A stretch of DNA of 14,451 nucleotides from Lachnospiraceae bacterium UBA3785 (GTDB lineage: Bacteria > Bacillota > Clostridia > Lachnospirales > Lachnospiraceae): positions 1-14,451 of the forward strand of contig DFFD01000239.1 of the NCBI GenBank assembly GCA_002369495.1, given 5' to 3'. Shown here in pieces: positions 1 through 6,800 of the stretch (its first letter is position 1; the number at the start of each line of letters is the position of its first letter). Position numbers and translations under genes: made by a program. The notes beneath the pieces were generated by a model, which worked only from the letters and a program-made list of their open reading frames with translations, searched no databases and was not told the origin of the DNA.

Positions 1-148
1 CCAGACGGTAGACCGTCTCCGCACTGCACTTTTCCAGCCGTGCTTTGCCATTATATATATCGTTCACCGTAGCATAAGGAATATGGCTGGTTTTAGCCAG
101 ACGGTAAACGGACATATTCTTTTCCTGGAGGATATCTTGGATCGTCAT
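1..148 (-). CDS. Partial XRE-family helix-turn-helix regulator
   Basis: The first 49 residues of a minus-strand protein are visible; the rest lies beyond the window start. The N-terminus (MTIQDILQEKNMSVYRLAKT, then SHIPYATVNDIYNGKARL) has the layout of a lambda-repressor/XRE helix-turn-helix: helix, 'VYRLAKTSHIP' turn, then a recognition helix around 'YATVNDIYNG'. The start is set by an AGGTGA Shine-Dalgarno at 155-160, six bases before the ATG. It lies in the A+T-richer mobile-element part of the window and is probably element cargo or an antitoxin-like or element regulator, which is inference. A palindrome lying between its own -35 and -10 boxes suggests autorepression. The specific subfamily and any partner gene cannot be judged. 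Confidence 0.8.
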   Translation of the reverse strand, partial: MTIQDILQEKNMSVYRLAKTSHIPYATVNDIYNGKARLEKCSAETVYRL

Positions 149-172
149 TTTATATCACCTGCCTTTACCTTT

Positions 173-201
173 ATTATAACGGTATGCCGTTATAATGTCA
201 A
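173..201 (-). promoter_or_regulatory. Consensus promoter with embedded palindromic operator
   Basis: Read on the minus strand, TTGACA (196-201) is followed by exactly 17 bases and then TATAAT (173-178), a perfect sigma-70/SigA consensus promoter for the XRE gene. The spacer and -10 are occupied by a perfect inverted repeat with 9-bp arms, TTATAACGG (174-182) and CCGTTATAA (187-195), with a 4-base centre. A dimeric repressor bound here would block RNA polymerase, and the downstream XRE protein is the natural candidate. The promoter match is directly visible; the identity of the repressor is inferred. Confidence 0.8.
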
Positions 202-760
202 TTATGGTATTGTTGATTTTCACTGACTGCAGGTTCAACGTCCTGCAAGTCGGAATCCCACTCAGAAAGCATAAATATAAAATTTTTATGAAGAAATATA
301 AAAAATATATAAAAACCATACAGTAAATCGCATTCCTATCGCAAATAAGTGAAGAGATAAATTTTCCTTGCATTTTATTCCCGAAAAGATAGCAAAAAAT
401 CCGTTTCCCGGTGGAAATAAGTAGAGGGGTTTATTTCTGTGTACCTTGAAAATCGTATATTAGTCAGCAGCAACGTCTTTCTCCGTCCTTTCATCAGGCG
501 ATGTGCCACGACCCGTAAACCGGCGAGCGCAGGACCGGTGACGTTCCGTGAGGCACCGGAACGGCAAACACGGAGAAAGGAAAACTTCCGCCTGCAGCGA
601 CGGCCGGGTTGGAATTCCCGGGGGAAGCTCATGAGATGTATATGCCAATGCATCGGCTGCTGATTCCCGGCGTGGAAACATCACGCTGATCCAGGGGTGC
701 CGAGGGCAAATATGGAAAAGGATAAATGAAAAATACAGAAAAATGAAGGGAGGGAAACCT
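202..760. other. Long gap upstream of xis with several hairpins, no convincing gene
   Basis: About 560 bases with no credible gene. The first half (to about 420) is A+T-rich and contains a bulged hairpin at 225-251 (arms GACT-GCAGG and CCTGC-AGTC, loop TTCAACGT). The second half (about 480-690) is noticeably G+C-rich and dense in inverted repeats: CGTTCCG/CGGAACG (542-548, 557-563), an alternative CCGGTG/CACCGG pairing (535-540, 554-559), and GCGTG/CACGC (670-674, 682-686). A 74-codon plus-strand reading frame (439-663, GTG start) has no Shine-Dalgarno and a composition unlike a folded protein. The region probably carries regulatory structure for the recombination genes, or remnants of element DNA. 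Confidence 0.4.
535..563 (+). repeat. Two mutually exclusive stem-loops
   Basis: Stem A pairs CGTTCCG (542-548) with CGGAACG (557-563) around an 8-base loop. Stem B pairs CCGGTG (535-540) with CACCGG (554-559). The two stems share bases 557-559, and stem A starts inside the loop of stem B, so they would compete in RNA. This is an attenuator-like arrangement roughly 200 bases before xis, but there is no adjacent T-run to make a terminator. A regulatory role is speculative. Confidence 0.3.
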
Positions 761-961
761 ATGAACAATAAAGAAATTCCTCTCGGTGAGAAAGAATTCC
801 TCACCGTAAAGGAGGCTGCCGCATATTTTAATATCGGCATCAATAAGATTCGTGAAATCACGGATGATGACAACTGTAAGTGTGTCCTGTGGGTCGGGAG
901 GAAACGAATGATTAAACGGGAGCGCTTCAGAAAGTTTCTGGAAGAATCATTTTCTGTCTAG
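761..961 (+). CDS. xis: Tn916-type excisionase
   Basis: A 66-residue winged-helix-type recombination directionality factor that bends DNA at the element ends and steers the integrase towards excision. The core 'FLTVKEAAAYFNIGINKIREI' followed by a basic 'GRKRMIKRERFRKFLE' tail matches the order and length of Tn916 Xis (67 residues). The ATG at 761 is preferred over an in-frame ATG at 743 because GGGAGGG sits at the right spacing before it and MNNKEIP is the usual kind of N-terminus. It lies 85 bases upstream of int on the same strand, the classical Tn916 order xis-int. No clear promoter was recognised just upstream. Family assignment is confident; activity cannot be judged. Confidence 0.9.
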   Translation: MNNKEIPLGEKEFLTVKEAAAYFNIGINKIREITDDDNCKCVLWVGRKRMIKRERFRKFLEESFSV

Positions 962-986
962 GGAATTACACCCGGACTCTTACAAT

Positions 987-1033
987 GGAGCCTGATCTGT
1001 GATATCCTTTAAGGGAAATCATAATCAGGCTCC
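987..1033 (+). promoter_or_regulatory. Stem-loop between xis and int, abutting the int ribosome-binding site
   Basis: A perfect 10-bp inverted repeat, GGAGCCTGAT (987-996) and ATCAGGCTCC (1024-1033), encloses a 27-base loop that itself contains the small palindrome CCTTTAAGG. The 3' arm ends two bases before the AAAGGAG Shine-Dalgarno of int. The G+C-rich stem could limit ribosome loading on int, protect an mRNA end, or be a protein-binding site at the DNA level. The repeat is directly visible; its function is inferred. Confidence 0.5.
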
Positions 1034-1046
1034 GGAAAGGAGCATT

Positions 1047-2255
1047 ATGAAGCGCAGAAAAGATACAAAGGGACGTGTTCTTAGGAAGGGAGAAACACAA
1101 AGAAAAGACGGGGTATATATGTACCGCTGGACGGATCTGTTCGGTGAAAGAAAGAGTGTATATGCAGGCACACTGGAAGAACTGCGCAGAGAAGAGGATG
1201 CTGTTCAAGCTGAACTACAGTCTGGTATCAGGAGAAACAACATCACCCTGAATGACCAGATTGAATGGTATCTTTCTACCCGGGGACAACTCAAATCGTC
1301 TACAAGAGAAAATTATATCTATTATTACCATCATACAATTGAAAATAGCTTTCTGGGACGGATGAGGGTCCGCGATATCCGGAAGTCACACATTTTGAAA
1401 TTCTATGCGGATTGCAAGGCAAAAGGGTATTCAAATGGTACGATTGCAATATTGCAGAAGATTCTTCACCCGGCGTTTGAACTCGCATTAGATGATGATG
1501 TGATTGGCAAGAATCCCTCGAAGGGCTGCCTGAAAGATTACAGTGATTTCACTGAGAAGAAGCAGGCTCTTACACTGGATGAGGAGAAGGAATTCTTGAG
1601 CAGAGTTAAAGAAAGCCCTCGCATGAATTGGCTCTATCCGATGTACGCTATTATCTTGATCACCGGAATGCGCATCTCGGAAGTGCTGGGTCTCACATGG
1701 AATGATGTAGATATGGAGAACAGGATCATCCATATCAATCATCAGCTGCTTTACCGCTATATTGACGGCAAGGTTAAGCTCTATGTTGAGAACTCCGCTA
1801 AGACGGAGAGCGGCGTTAGAGACCTTCCGATGAACGATGAAGTGTATGCACTCTTTGCGAAACAGAAAGAGCAGTGGTTCAGCTTCTGCGGCGGTAAAAC
1901 GGGGGAGATAGATGGGTACAGCGGTTTTGTCTTCATTTCCAAAATGAACAGGCAGGGACTGCCGATCTATGCAAACAATGTGCGGAAGAATCTTTACAGG
2001 ATTGTCGAACAGAATGAAAAAAGGAAAGTGCAGCTGCCTCCATTGTCACCGCATATTCTGCGCCACACGGCCTGTACGCGCATGTCAGAGTCCGGCATGA
2101 ACCTGAAGGTCATTCAATACATGATGGGGCATCATGATATGCGTACAACCGTACAGGTCTATGATCACGCTGATCTGGAGCGAGTGAGCAGAGAGTATGA
2201 GAAGTATGATGAGCTGAGGAAAGAAAAGTCTCTTGCAGAGAAGGTTGCAAATTGA
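1047..2255 (+). CDS. int: Tn916-family tyrosine recombinase (integrase)
   Basis: A 402-residue site-specific recombinase that cuts and joins the element ends during integration and excision (Tn916 Int is 405 residues). The N-terminal part (KGRVLRKGETQRKDGVYMYR) matches the three-stranded-sheet arm-binding domain of Tn916 Int. A SAM-like core-binding domain follows (about 65-155), then the catalytic domain with all expected residues: R209 in 'ITGMRISE', K252 in 'SAKTESG', H336 and R339 in 'SPHILRHT', H362 in 'MGHH', and the nucleophile Y372 in 'VYDHAD'. The ATG at 1047 is chosen over an in-frame ATG at 999 because AAAGGAG precedes it and the domain begins there. The gene appears intact. It sits next to the presumed end of the element. 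Confidence 0.95.
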   Translation: MKRRKDTKGRVLRKGETQRKDGVYMYRWTDLFGERKSVYAGTLEELRREEDAVQAELQSGIRRNNITLNDQIEWYLSTRGQLKSSTRENYIYYYHHTIENSFLGRMRVRDIRKSHILKFYADCKAKGYSNGTIAILQKILHPAFELALDDDVIGKNPSKGCLKDYSDFTEKKQALTLDEEKEFLSRVKESPRMNWLYPMYAIILITGMRISEVLGLTWNDVDMENRIIHINHQLLYRYIDGKVKLYVENSAKTESGVRDLPMNDEVYALFAKQKEQWFSFCGGKTGEIDGYSGFVFISKMNRQGLPIYANNVRKNLYRIVEQNEKRKVQLPPLSPHILRHTACTRMSESGMNLKVIQYMMGHHDMRTTVQVYDHADLERVSREYEKYDELRKEKSLAEKVAN

Positions 2256-2296
2256 CAATTAAACAGACGGAAGCCCTGAAGAATAGGCGTGCAGAT

Positions 2297-2330
2297 TTAC
2301 TACACCAATTACTACACCAAATTGGTGTAG
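2297..2330. repeat. Tandem 12-bp repeats plus inverted copy, likely integrase arm sites
   Basis: TTACTACACCAA is present twice in tandem (2297-2308 and 2309-2320), immediately followed by the inverted copy TTGGTGTAG (2322-2330). The second direct copy and the inverted copy form a 19-base palindrome. Tn916-family integrases bind short direct repeats near the element ends through their N-terminal domain, and the position about 40 bases past int fits that role. The palindrome might also act as a weak transcript end, but no T-run follows. Confidence 0.6.
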
Positions 2331-2361
2331 AAACACAAATACCTGCGTGAAGTTATGAACG

Positions 2362-2375
2362 TTTTTTGGGAAAAA
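2362..2375. other. Candidate right junction of the element
   Basis: T6 (2362-2367), GGG, A5 (2371-2375) lies between the integrase arm-like repeats and the ribU promoter, close to where composition changes from element-like to chromosome-like. Tn916-family elements favour target sites with a T-run and an A-run separated by a short spacer, so this is a reasonable candidate for the crossover point. Without the other end or an empty site it cannot be fixed. Confidence 0.3.
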
Positions 2376-2392
2376 TTCTGATACAATTGGTA

Positions 2393-2420
2393 TTGACTCC
2401 TTAAAAAAATCGTTTATAAT
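2393..2420 (+). promoter_or_regulatory. Promoter of the ribU-Nudix operon
   Basis: TTGACT (2393-2398), a 16-base spacer, and a perfect TATAAT (2415-2420). Transcription would begin near 2427 and give a leader of about 245 bases that carries the FMN riboswitch and its terminator. Confidence 0.8.
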
Positions 2421-2424
2421 GAGA

Positions 2425-2455
2425 TTTGTGAAGAAAAATAGACTTTTTTCACAAA
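2425..2455 (+). repeat. Hairpin at the extreme 5' end of the ribU transcript
   Basis: TTTGTGAAGAAA (2425-2436) pairs with TTTTTTCACAAA (2444-2455) with one G-T pair, loop of seven bases. It begins at about the predicted transcription start, before the riboswitch aptamer. It could stabilise the 5' end of the mRNA or be an operator-like palindrome; neither can be decided from sequence. Confidence 0.35.
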
Positions 2456-2470
2456 TATTCACAACAGGAA

Positions 2471-2585
2471 TTCTTCGGGGCGGGGTGGAAATCCCCACCG
2501 GCGGTAAAGCCCGCGAGCGGACACACGGTCCGCATGATCCGGTGAGACTCCGGAGCCGACAGTACAGTCTGGATGAGAGAAGAGT
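2471..2585 (+). promoter_or_regulatory. FMN riboswitch (RFN element)
   Basis: The aptamer matches the RFN consensus along its whole length. The closing stem TTCTTC (2471-2476) pairs with GAGAAGAG near 2577-2584. Conserved blocks in order are GGGGCGGGGTG, CCCCACCGGCGGTAAAGCCC, GCGAGC, GATCCGGTGAGACTCCGG, AGCCGAC, and AGTCTGGATGAGAGAAGAG. The aptamer senses flavin mononucleotide and, in Gram-positive bacteria, normally favours transcription termination when FMN is abundant. An intrinsic terminator at 2613-2640 followed by ribU supports a transcriptional off-switch here. Confidence 0.97.
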
Positions 2586-2612
2586 GCATTTTGCTTATCT
2601 GCATTTTCAATG

Positions 2613-2640
2613 CCCCGGGTCGGAAGACTCGGGGTTTTTT
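2613..2640 (+). terminator. Riboswitch-controlled intrinsic terminator
   Basis: CCCCGGGTC (2613-2621) pairs with GACTCGGGG (2626-2634, one G-T pair) around a GGAA loop and is followed by six Ts. It lies 28 bases after the FMN aptamer and 31 bases before the ribU start, the usual place for the expression platform. The segment between aptamer and terminator, with two GCATTTT copies, is where an anti-terminator would have to form; I could not define it confidently. Confidence 0.88.
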
Positions 2641-2671
2641 GTGTCCCGGGGGCAGAAAGAAAGGAGATAGT

Positions 2672-3292
2672 ATGTCATACAAAAACGCCAGAAACTCTGT
2701 CGCGACGACCCGCATGATCGCATTCTGCGGGATGTTCTCGGCCATCGCCGCCGTCCTCATGTACTTTGAGATCCCGCTGCCGTTCGCGCCGATCTTCTAC
2801 AAGCTGGACTTCTCGGAGGTCCCGGTGCTCATCGGCACCTTCTGCTTCGGGCCGGTCGCCGGCGCGCTCATCGAAGGCCTCAAGATCCTGCTCAAGTTCG
2901 TCATGAAGGGGACGTCGACCGCCGGCGTCGGCGAGCTCGCCAACTTTGCGGTCGGGTGCGCATTTGTCGTCCCGGCGGGCATCGTCTACAAAATGATGAA
3001 GAGCCGGAAAGGCGCCCTCGTCGGCTGCATCGCGGGCACCGTGATGATGATCGTCCTTGGCTGCCTCATCAACGCTTATGTGCTGCTGCCGTTCTACGCG
3101 AATGCATTTGAGATGCCGATCGACGACCTCGTAGCCATGGGCACCGCCGTGAATCCCGCGATCACGAGCCTTACGACATTTGTGATGCTGGCGGTCGCGC
3201 CGTTCAACCTGCTGAAGGGGGTTCTGGTCTCGATCATCACCTTCCTGCTCTACAAGCGGATCAGCCGGCTGGTAAAGGGGGCGAACAGCTGA
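2672..3292 (+). CDS. ribU: ECF transporter riboflavin-binding S component
   Basis: A 206-residue integral membrane protein that binds riboflavin and, with the shared EcfA/EcfA'/EcfT energising module encoded elsewhere, imports it. Hydrophobic segments lie at about 14-33, 50-75, 85-107, 114-142 and 166-197, the five-to-six-helix fold of RibU. Family-type motifs include 'YKLDFSEVPVLIGTFCFGP' (43-61), 'GVGELANFAVG' (85-95), 'INAYVLLPFYA' (133-143) and 'APFNLLKG' (176-183). The ATG at 2672 follows GAAAGGAG; a longer frame starting upstream would run through the terminator and is rejected. Control by the FMN riboswitch fixes the substrate assignment. It overlaps the next gene by one base. Confidence 0.95.
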   Translation: MSYKNARNSVATTRMIAFCGMFSAIAAVLMYFEIPLPFAPIFYKLDFSEVPVLIGTFCFGPVAGALIEGLKILLKFVMKGTSTAGVGELANFAVGCAFVVPAGIVYKMMKSRKGALVGCIAGTVMMIVLGCLINAYVLLPFYANAFEMPIDDLVAMGTAVNPAITSLTTFVMLAVAPFNLLKGVLVSIITFLLYKRISRLVKGANS

Positions 3293-3840
3293 TGGACTAC
3301 AAGATCAGGCGCACCGGCCGGAGGCTGGCGGCGGAGGGCGCGGTGCTGGCATTTTACAGGGATGATATGGTTTTAAAGGACGGCAGTTCCGCCGTCTGGG
3401 ACTTCGTACACCACAAGAAAGGCGGCGCCGCGGTCGTTCCGGTGCTCCCGGACGGGCGGATCCTGCTGGTCCGGCAGTACCGGCCTTCGGTGGAGCGGGA
3501 GATGCTGGAGCTGCCGGCGGGAGCGAAGGATTCTGAAAATGAAAACCCGGAAGCCGCCGCAGCCCGCGAACTCCTCGAGGAGACCGGCTATGCGGCCGGA
3601 AAAATGACCTTCCTCTGCCGCGTCAAGTCCGCACCCGCCTGGTGCGACGAGGAGACGACCGTCTGCCTCGCGGAGGAGCTCACAAAAATAAGCGGGCAGC
3701 ACCTCGACGCCGCGGAGGAGATCCGCGCGGAGGCGCACCCGCTTAGGGAACTGCTCGATATGATTTTCAGAGGGGAGATGGAGGACGCCAAGACCGTCGC
3801 CGGGATCACGGCTTACGCGGCGATGAAAAACCGCGCATGA
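3292..3840 (+). CDS. Nudix hydrolase, ADP-ribose pyrophosphatase-like
   Basis: A 182-residue Nudix protein of the ADP-ribose pyrophosphatase (NudF) type, which normally splits nucleoside diphosphate-X compounds into a nucleotide and a phosphorylated rest. The catalytic box runs from G77 to Y100 and ends in the canonical 'RELLEETGY' (R92, E93, E96, E97), preceded by 'LPAG', typical for this family. The box has six rather than five residues between G77 and E84. The gene starts within the ribU stop codon (TGATG) with AAAGGGGG upstream, so it is translationally coupled and shares the FMN riboswitch. That context allows a flavin-related substrate such as FAD, but this is inference. The convergent helicase gene ends five bases downstream with no visible terminator. 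Confidence 0.9.
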   Translation: MDYKIRRTGRRLAAEGAVLAFYRDDMVLKDGSSAVWDFVHHKKGGAAVVPVLPDGRILLVRQYRPSVEREMLELPAGAKDSENENPEAAAARELLEETGYAAGKMTFLCRVKSAPAWCDEETTVCLAEELTKISGQHLDAAEEIRAEAHPLRELLDMIFRGEMEDAKTVAGITAYAAMKNRA

Positions 3841-3845
3841 CCGGA

Positions 3846-6800
3846 TCAGCCGAGGAGCTCGAGGAGCTCCTCCTTCGTCATCCTGCCGAGCGTTCCGTTC
3901 TCGGAATTCAGGATCTCGTCCGCGAGATCCTTTTTTGTGTCCTGCATCTCGACGATGCGCTCTTCGATCGTTCCGCGGGCGATCAGCTTGAAGACGCTGA
4001 CGACCTTCGTCTGGCCGATCCGGTGGGCGCGGTCGGTCGCCTGGTTCTGGACCGCGAGGTTCCACCAGGGATCGTAGTGGATCACGATGTCCGCCCCGGT
4101 GAGGTTCAGGCCGGTGCCGCCGGCCTTGAGCGAGATCAGGAAGACCGGGGTGTCGTCGCTGTTGAAGCGCTTCACGAGCTTCCCACGCTCCTCCTTGGGG
4201 GTCGCCCCGGTGATGAGGAAATACCGGATCTTCGCCGCCTTAAGATCCTCCTCGATCAGCGCGAGCATCGAGGTGAACTGGGAGAAGACGAGGATCTTGT
4301 GGCCGCCGTCGATGGCATTTTCGAGCAGGGTCATTAAGGCCTCGCGCTTCGCGGAGCCTCCCTTATAGTTCTCGACGTAGAGGGAGGGATCGCAGCAGAC
4401 CTGGCGGAGGCGCGTGAGCTCGGCCAGGATCCGGATCTTGCTCTTTGCGAACTCGTCGTCCGAGGATGTCCGCAGCATGTCCTTCATGTGGGCGACCTGC
4501 GCGTCGTAGAGCTTCTTCTGGGCGTCCTCGAAGGCCGCGTAGCGGACCTCCTCGAGCTTCTCCGGGAGGTCTTTTAAGACGTCGCCCTTGAGTCTCCTGA
4601 GAATGAACGGCGCGACCATCTTTTTCAGCCGCCCGGACGCCTCCTTGTCCTCGTGCGTGGTGATCGGTACCTCCAGCTCGCGCCGGAAGGTCTCGTAGTC
4701 GTAGAGGAAGCCGGGCATCAGGAAATCGAAGATCGACCAGAGCTCCGAGAGCCGGTTCTCGATCGGCGTGCCGGTCAGCGCGAAGCGGTGGGCGCTCTTC
4801 ACGATCTTGGCTGATTTCGCGGCGGCGGAGGACGGGTTCTTGATGTACTGAGCCTCGTCCAGGACCTCCGTGTCGAAGGTATAGTCCTCGTAGTCGTCGA
4901 TGTCGCGCTTTAAGAGGTCGTAGGAGGTGACGAGGACGTCGGGCTTTTCATTTTCCGCATGAAAGGCGTCCCGGAGGATCGCCTGGCGCTCGGGTTTCGT
5001 CCCGACGAGCGGCAGGCACTTTAAAGCAGGCGCAAAGCGGGCGAACTCCTCGCACCAGTTGTAGACGAGCGAGGCCGGGCAGACGATGAGGGAAATGCCG
5101 CTGCCGCCCGCCTCCTTGACTGCGAGGAGCACCGCGATCATCTGCAGCGTCTTGCCGAGGCCCATGTCGTCGGCTAAAATGCCGCCGAAGCCGAAATGCC
5201 GCACGGTCTCGATCCACTTGAACCCGTAGACCTGGTAAGGCCGGAGGACCGGCCGGAGGGACGCCGGGACCTCGAAATCCGAGTCGCGGGCGGTCTTGAA
5301 GCCGCGGATGAGGCTGCGGAAATTCGCGTCGCGCCTGGCTGTGACCTCCTCGTGCTCCTCGAGCATCTTGTTGAGGTAGAGGGCACGGTAGGCGGGGATC
5401 TGCATTTTCCCGCGGACGAACTCCTTCGGGGTCACGTGCGCGGCGGCGAGCAGGGTCTCGAGGACCGCGGCGTTGTCGTCTGTAAGGTCGACGAACTCGC
5501 CGCTCTTTAAGCGGTGATATTTTTTCTTTGCGCGGAAGCTCTTCAGGATGTCCAGCAGCTCCTCCGGGGAGATGTCCTCGGAGAGAATGCTGAGCTCCAT
5601 GATCGAGCTTTTGACGGAGACGCCGACGGAGAGGTTCCATTTTTTGCGGATCCGGAGCGCCAGGAAGCGGTCGGTCGAGTGGACCTCGCCGAGGGCCATG
5701 AGGCGGCCGACGCCGTTTTCCAGGATATCGTAGACCGCGTCGTCGCTGCGCTTCGAGCGGAAGAGCTGTTCGGCGGAATCATACTCCGGGAAGACGGCCT
5801 CGACGACCTGGGCGGCAGAACGCTCGGTCTCCCGGTCGCGCCAGCCGTAGTTTAGGTGCAGTGAGGCGAGGTTGCTCGCGAGCACGAAGGAGTCATTTTC
5901 ATAGACAGCCTCCGCGCGGCAGGTGATGTCGGCGTCGCCCGCGTCCAGGAAGAAGCGGAAATGCACTTCCGGCGGCAGGAAGGATTCGATCGTGCTGTTG
6001 TCCGGCTCGGTGATCTCGGCGTATTTTTCGATGACCGGGAGGACGTGGTAGTAGAAGTCGGAGAGGCTGCGCCGGCCGATCGTAAGGTCGAGCCGGCTGC
6101 CGTCCGCGGCTTCGATGAGGGGCATCAGGGCAGTGAGATTGTCGGCGGACATGCGGCAGAGCATCGGCGAGGAGTCGCTCTCGTCAAGATAGTAAGCCGC
6201 GGCGACCCCGCGGAAGACGGAGGGCAGGGTCCCGAAAAGACGGATGCCCTCGAAGCGGCCGTCCTTCACGTATTCGTCGATGAAGAGTTCGGGGGTGAGA
6301 TCTTTGTCCTTCAGGATGAGCGAAGCCTTGTTCCCGATGTCCTTTCCTCCGGAGACATAACCGGCCGGACGGCCGGCTGTCAGGGAGTAGATCCGGTCGA
6401 GGCGCTCTCCGTAGAGGGGGATTTCGCTGACGTGGACATTTTCAGGCGCGGCGAAGGCCTCCGACTGGCGGTAAACCGCGCTGCGGGCGCAGTCGTAGAC
6501 AAATGCCTTGATGAGGTCATAGTACTTCTGCGAGTGCTCGTCAAAGGCGTGGACGGAGAAATCGAGGTCGCCGGTCTTCCCGAGCGGCAGGGAGCCGCGG
6601 GCGTCGACCCGCTTTACCAGGTCGCCGAGATCCTTCACGATGTAGAGCTTGTCGGTGCCGATCTTGAAATCGACGGAGAGGGAGAGAAAGCCGTTCCGGA
6701 AGCGGGGCACGAGAGTGACCGCCTTCGCGGTGAGCTCCGGCGTCTCGGAGGCAGCCGCGAGCGGCCGCATCCGGCGGAAGCGGGTGAGAAGCTGCGAGGC

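Noticed and set aside
225..260. tRNA T-arm-like sequence (GCAGG, TTCAACGT loop, CCTGC)
   Set aside because: The loop has eight instead of seven bases, and no acceptor, anticodon or D arm could be fitted around it, so neither a tRNA nor a tRNA-derived attachment site is supported.
439..663. 74-codon frame upstream of xis
   Set aside because: Begins at GTG without a Shine-Dalgarno and covers hairpin-rich DNA; its basic, low-order translation looks like translated structured RNA.
2573..2671. Upstream start for ribU at 2573
   Set aside because: It would translate the riboswitch 3' end and the terminator; the ATG at 2672 has a proper Shine-Dalgarno and the expected RibU N-terminus.
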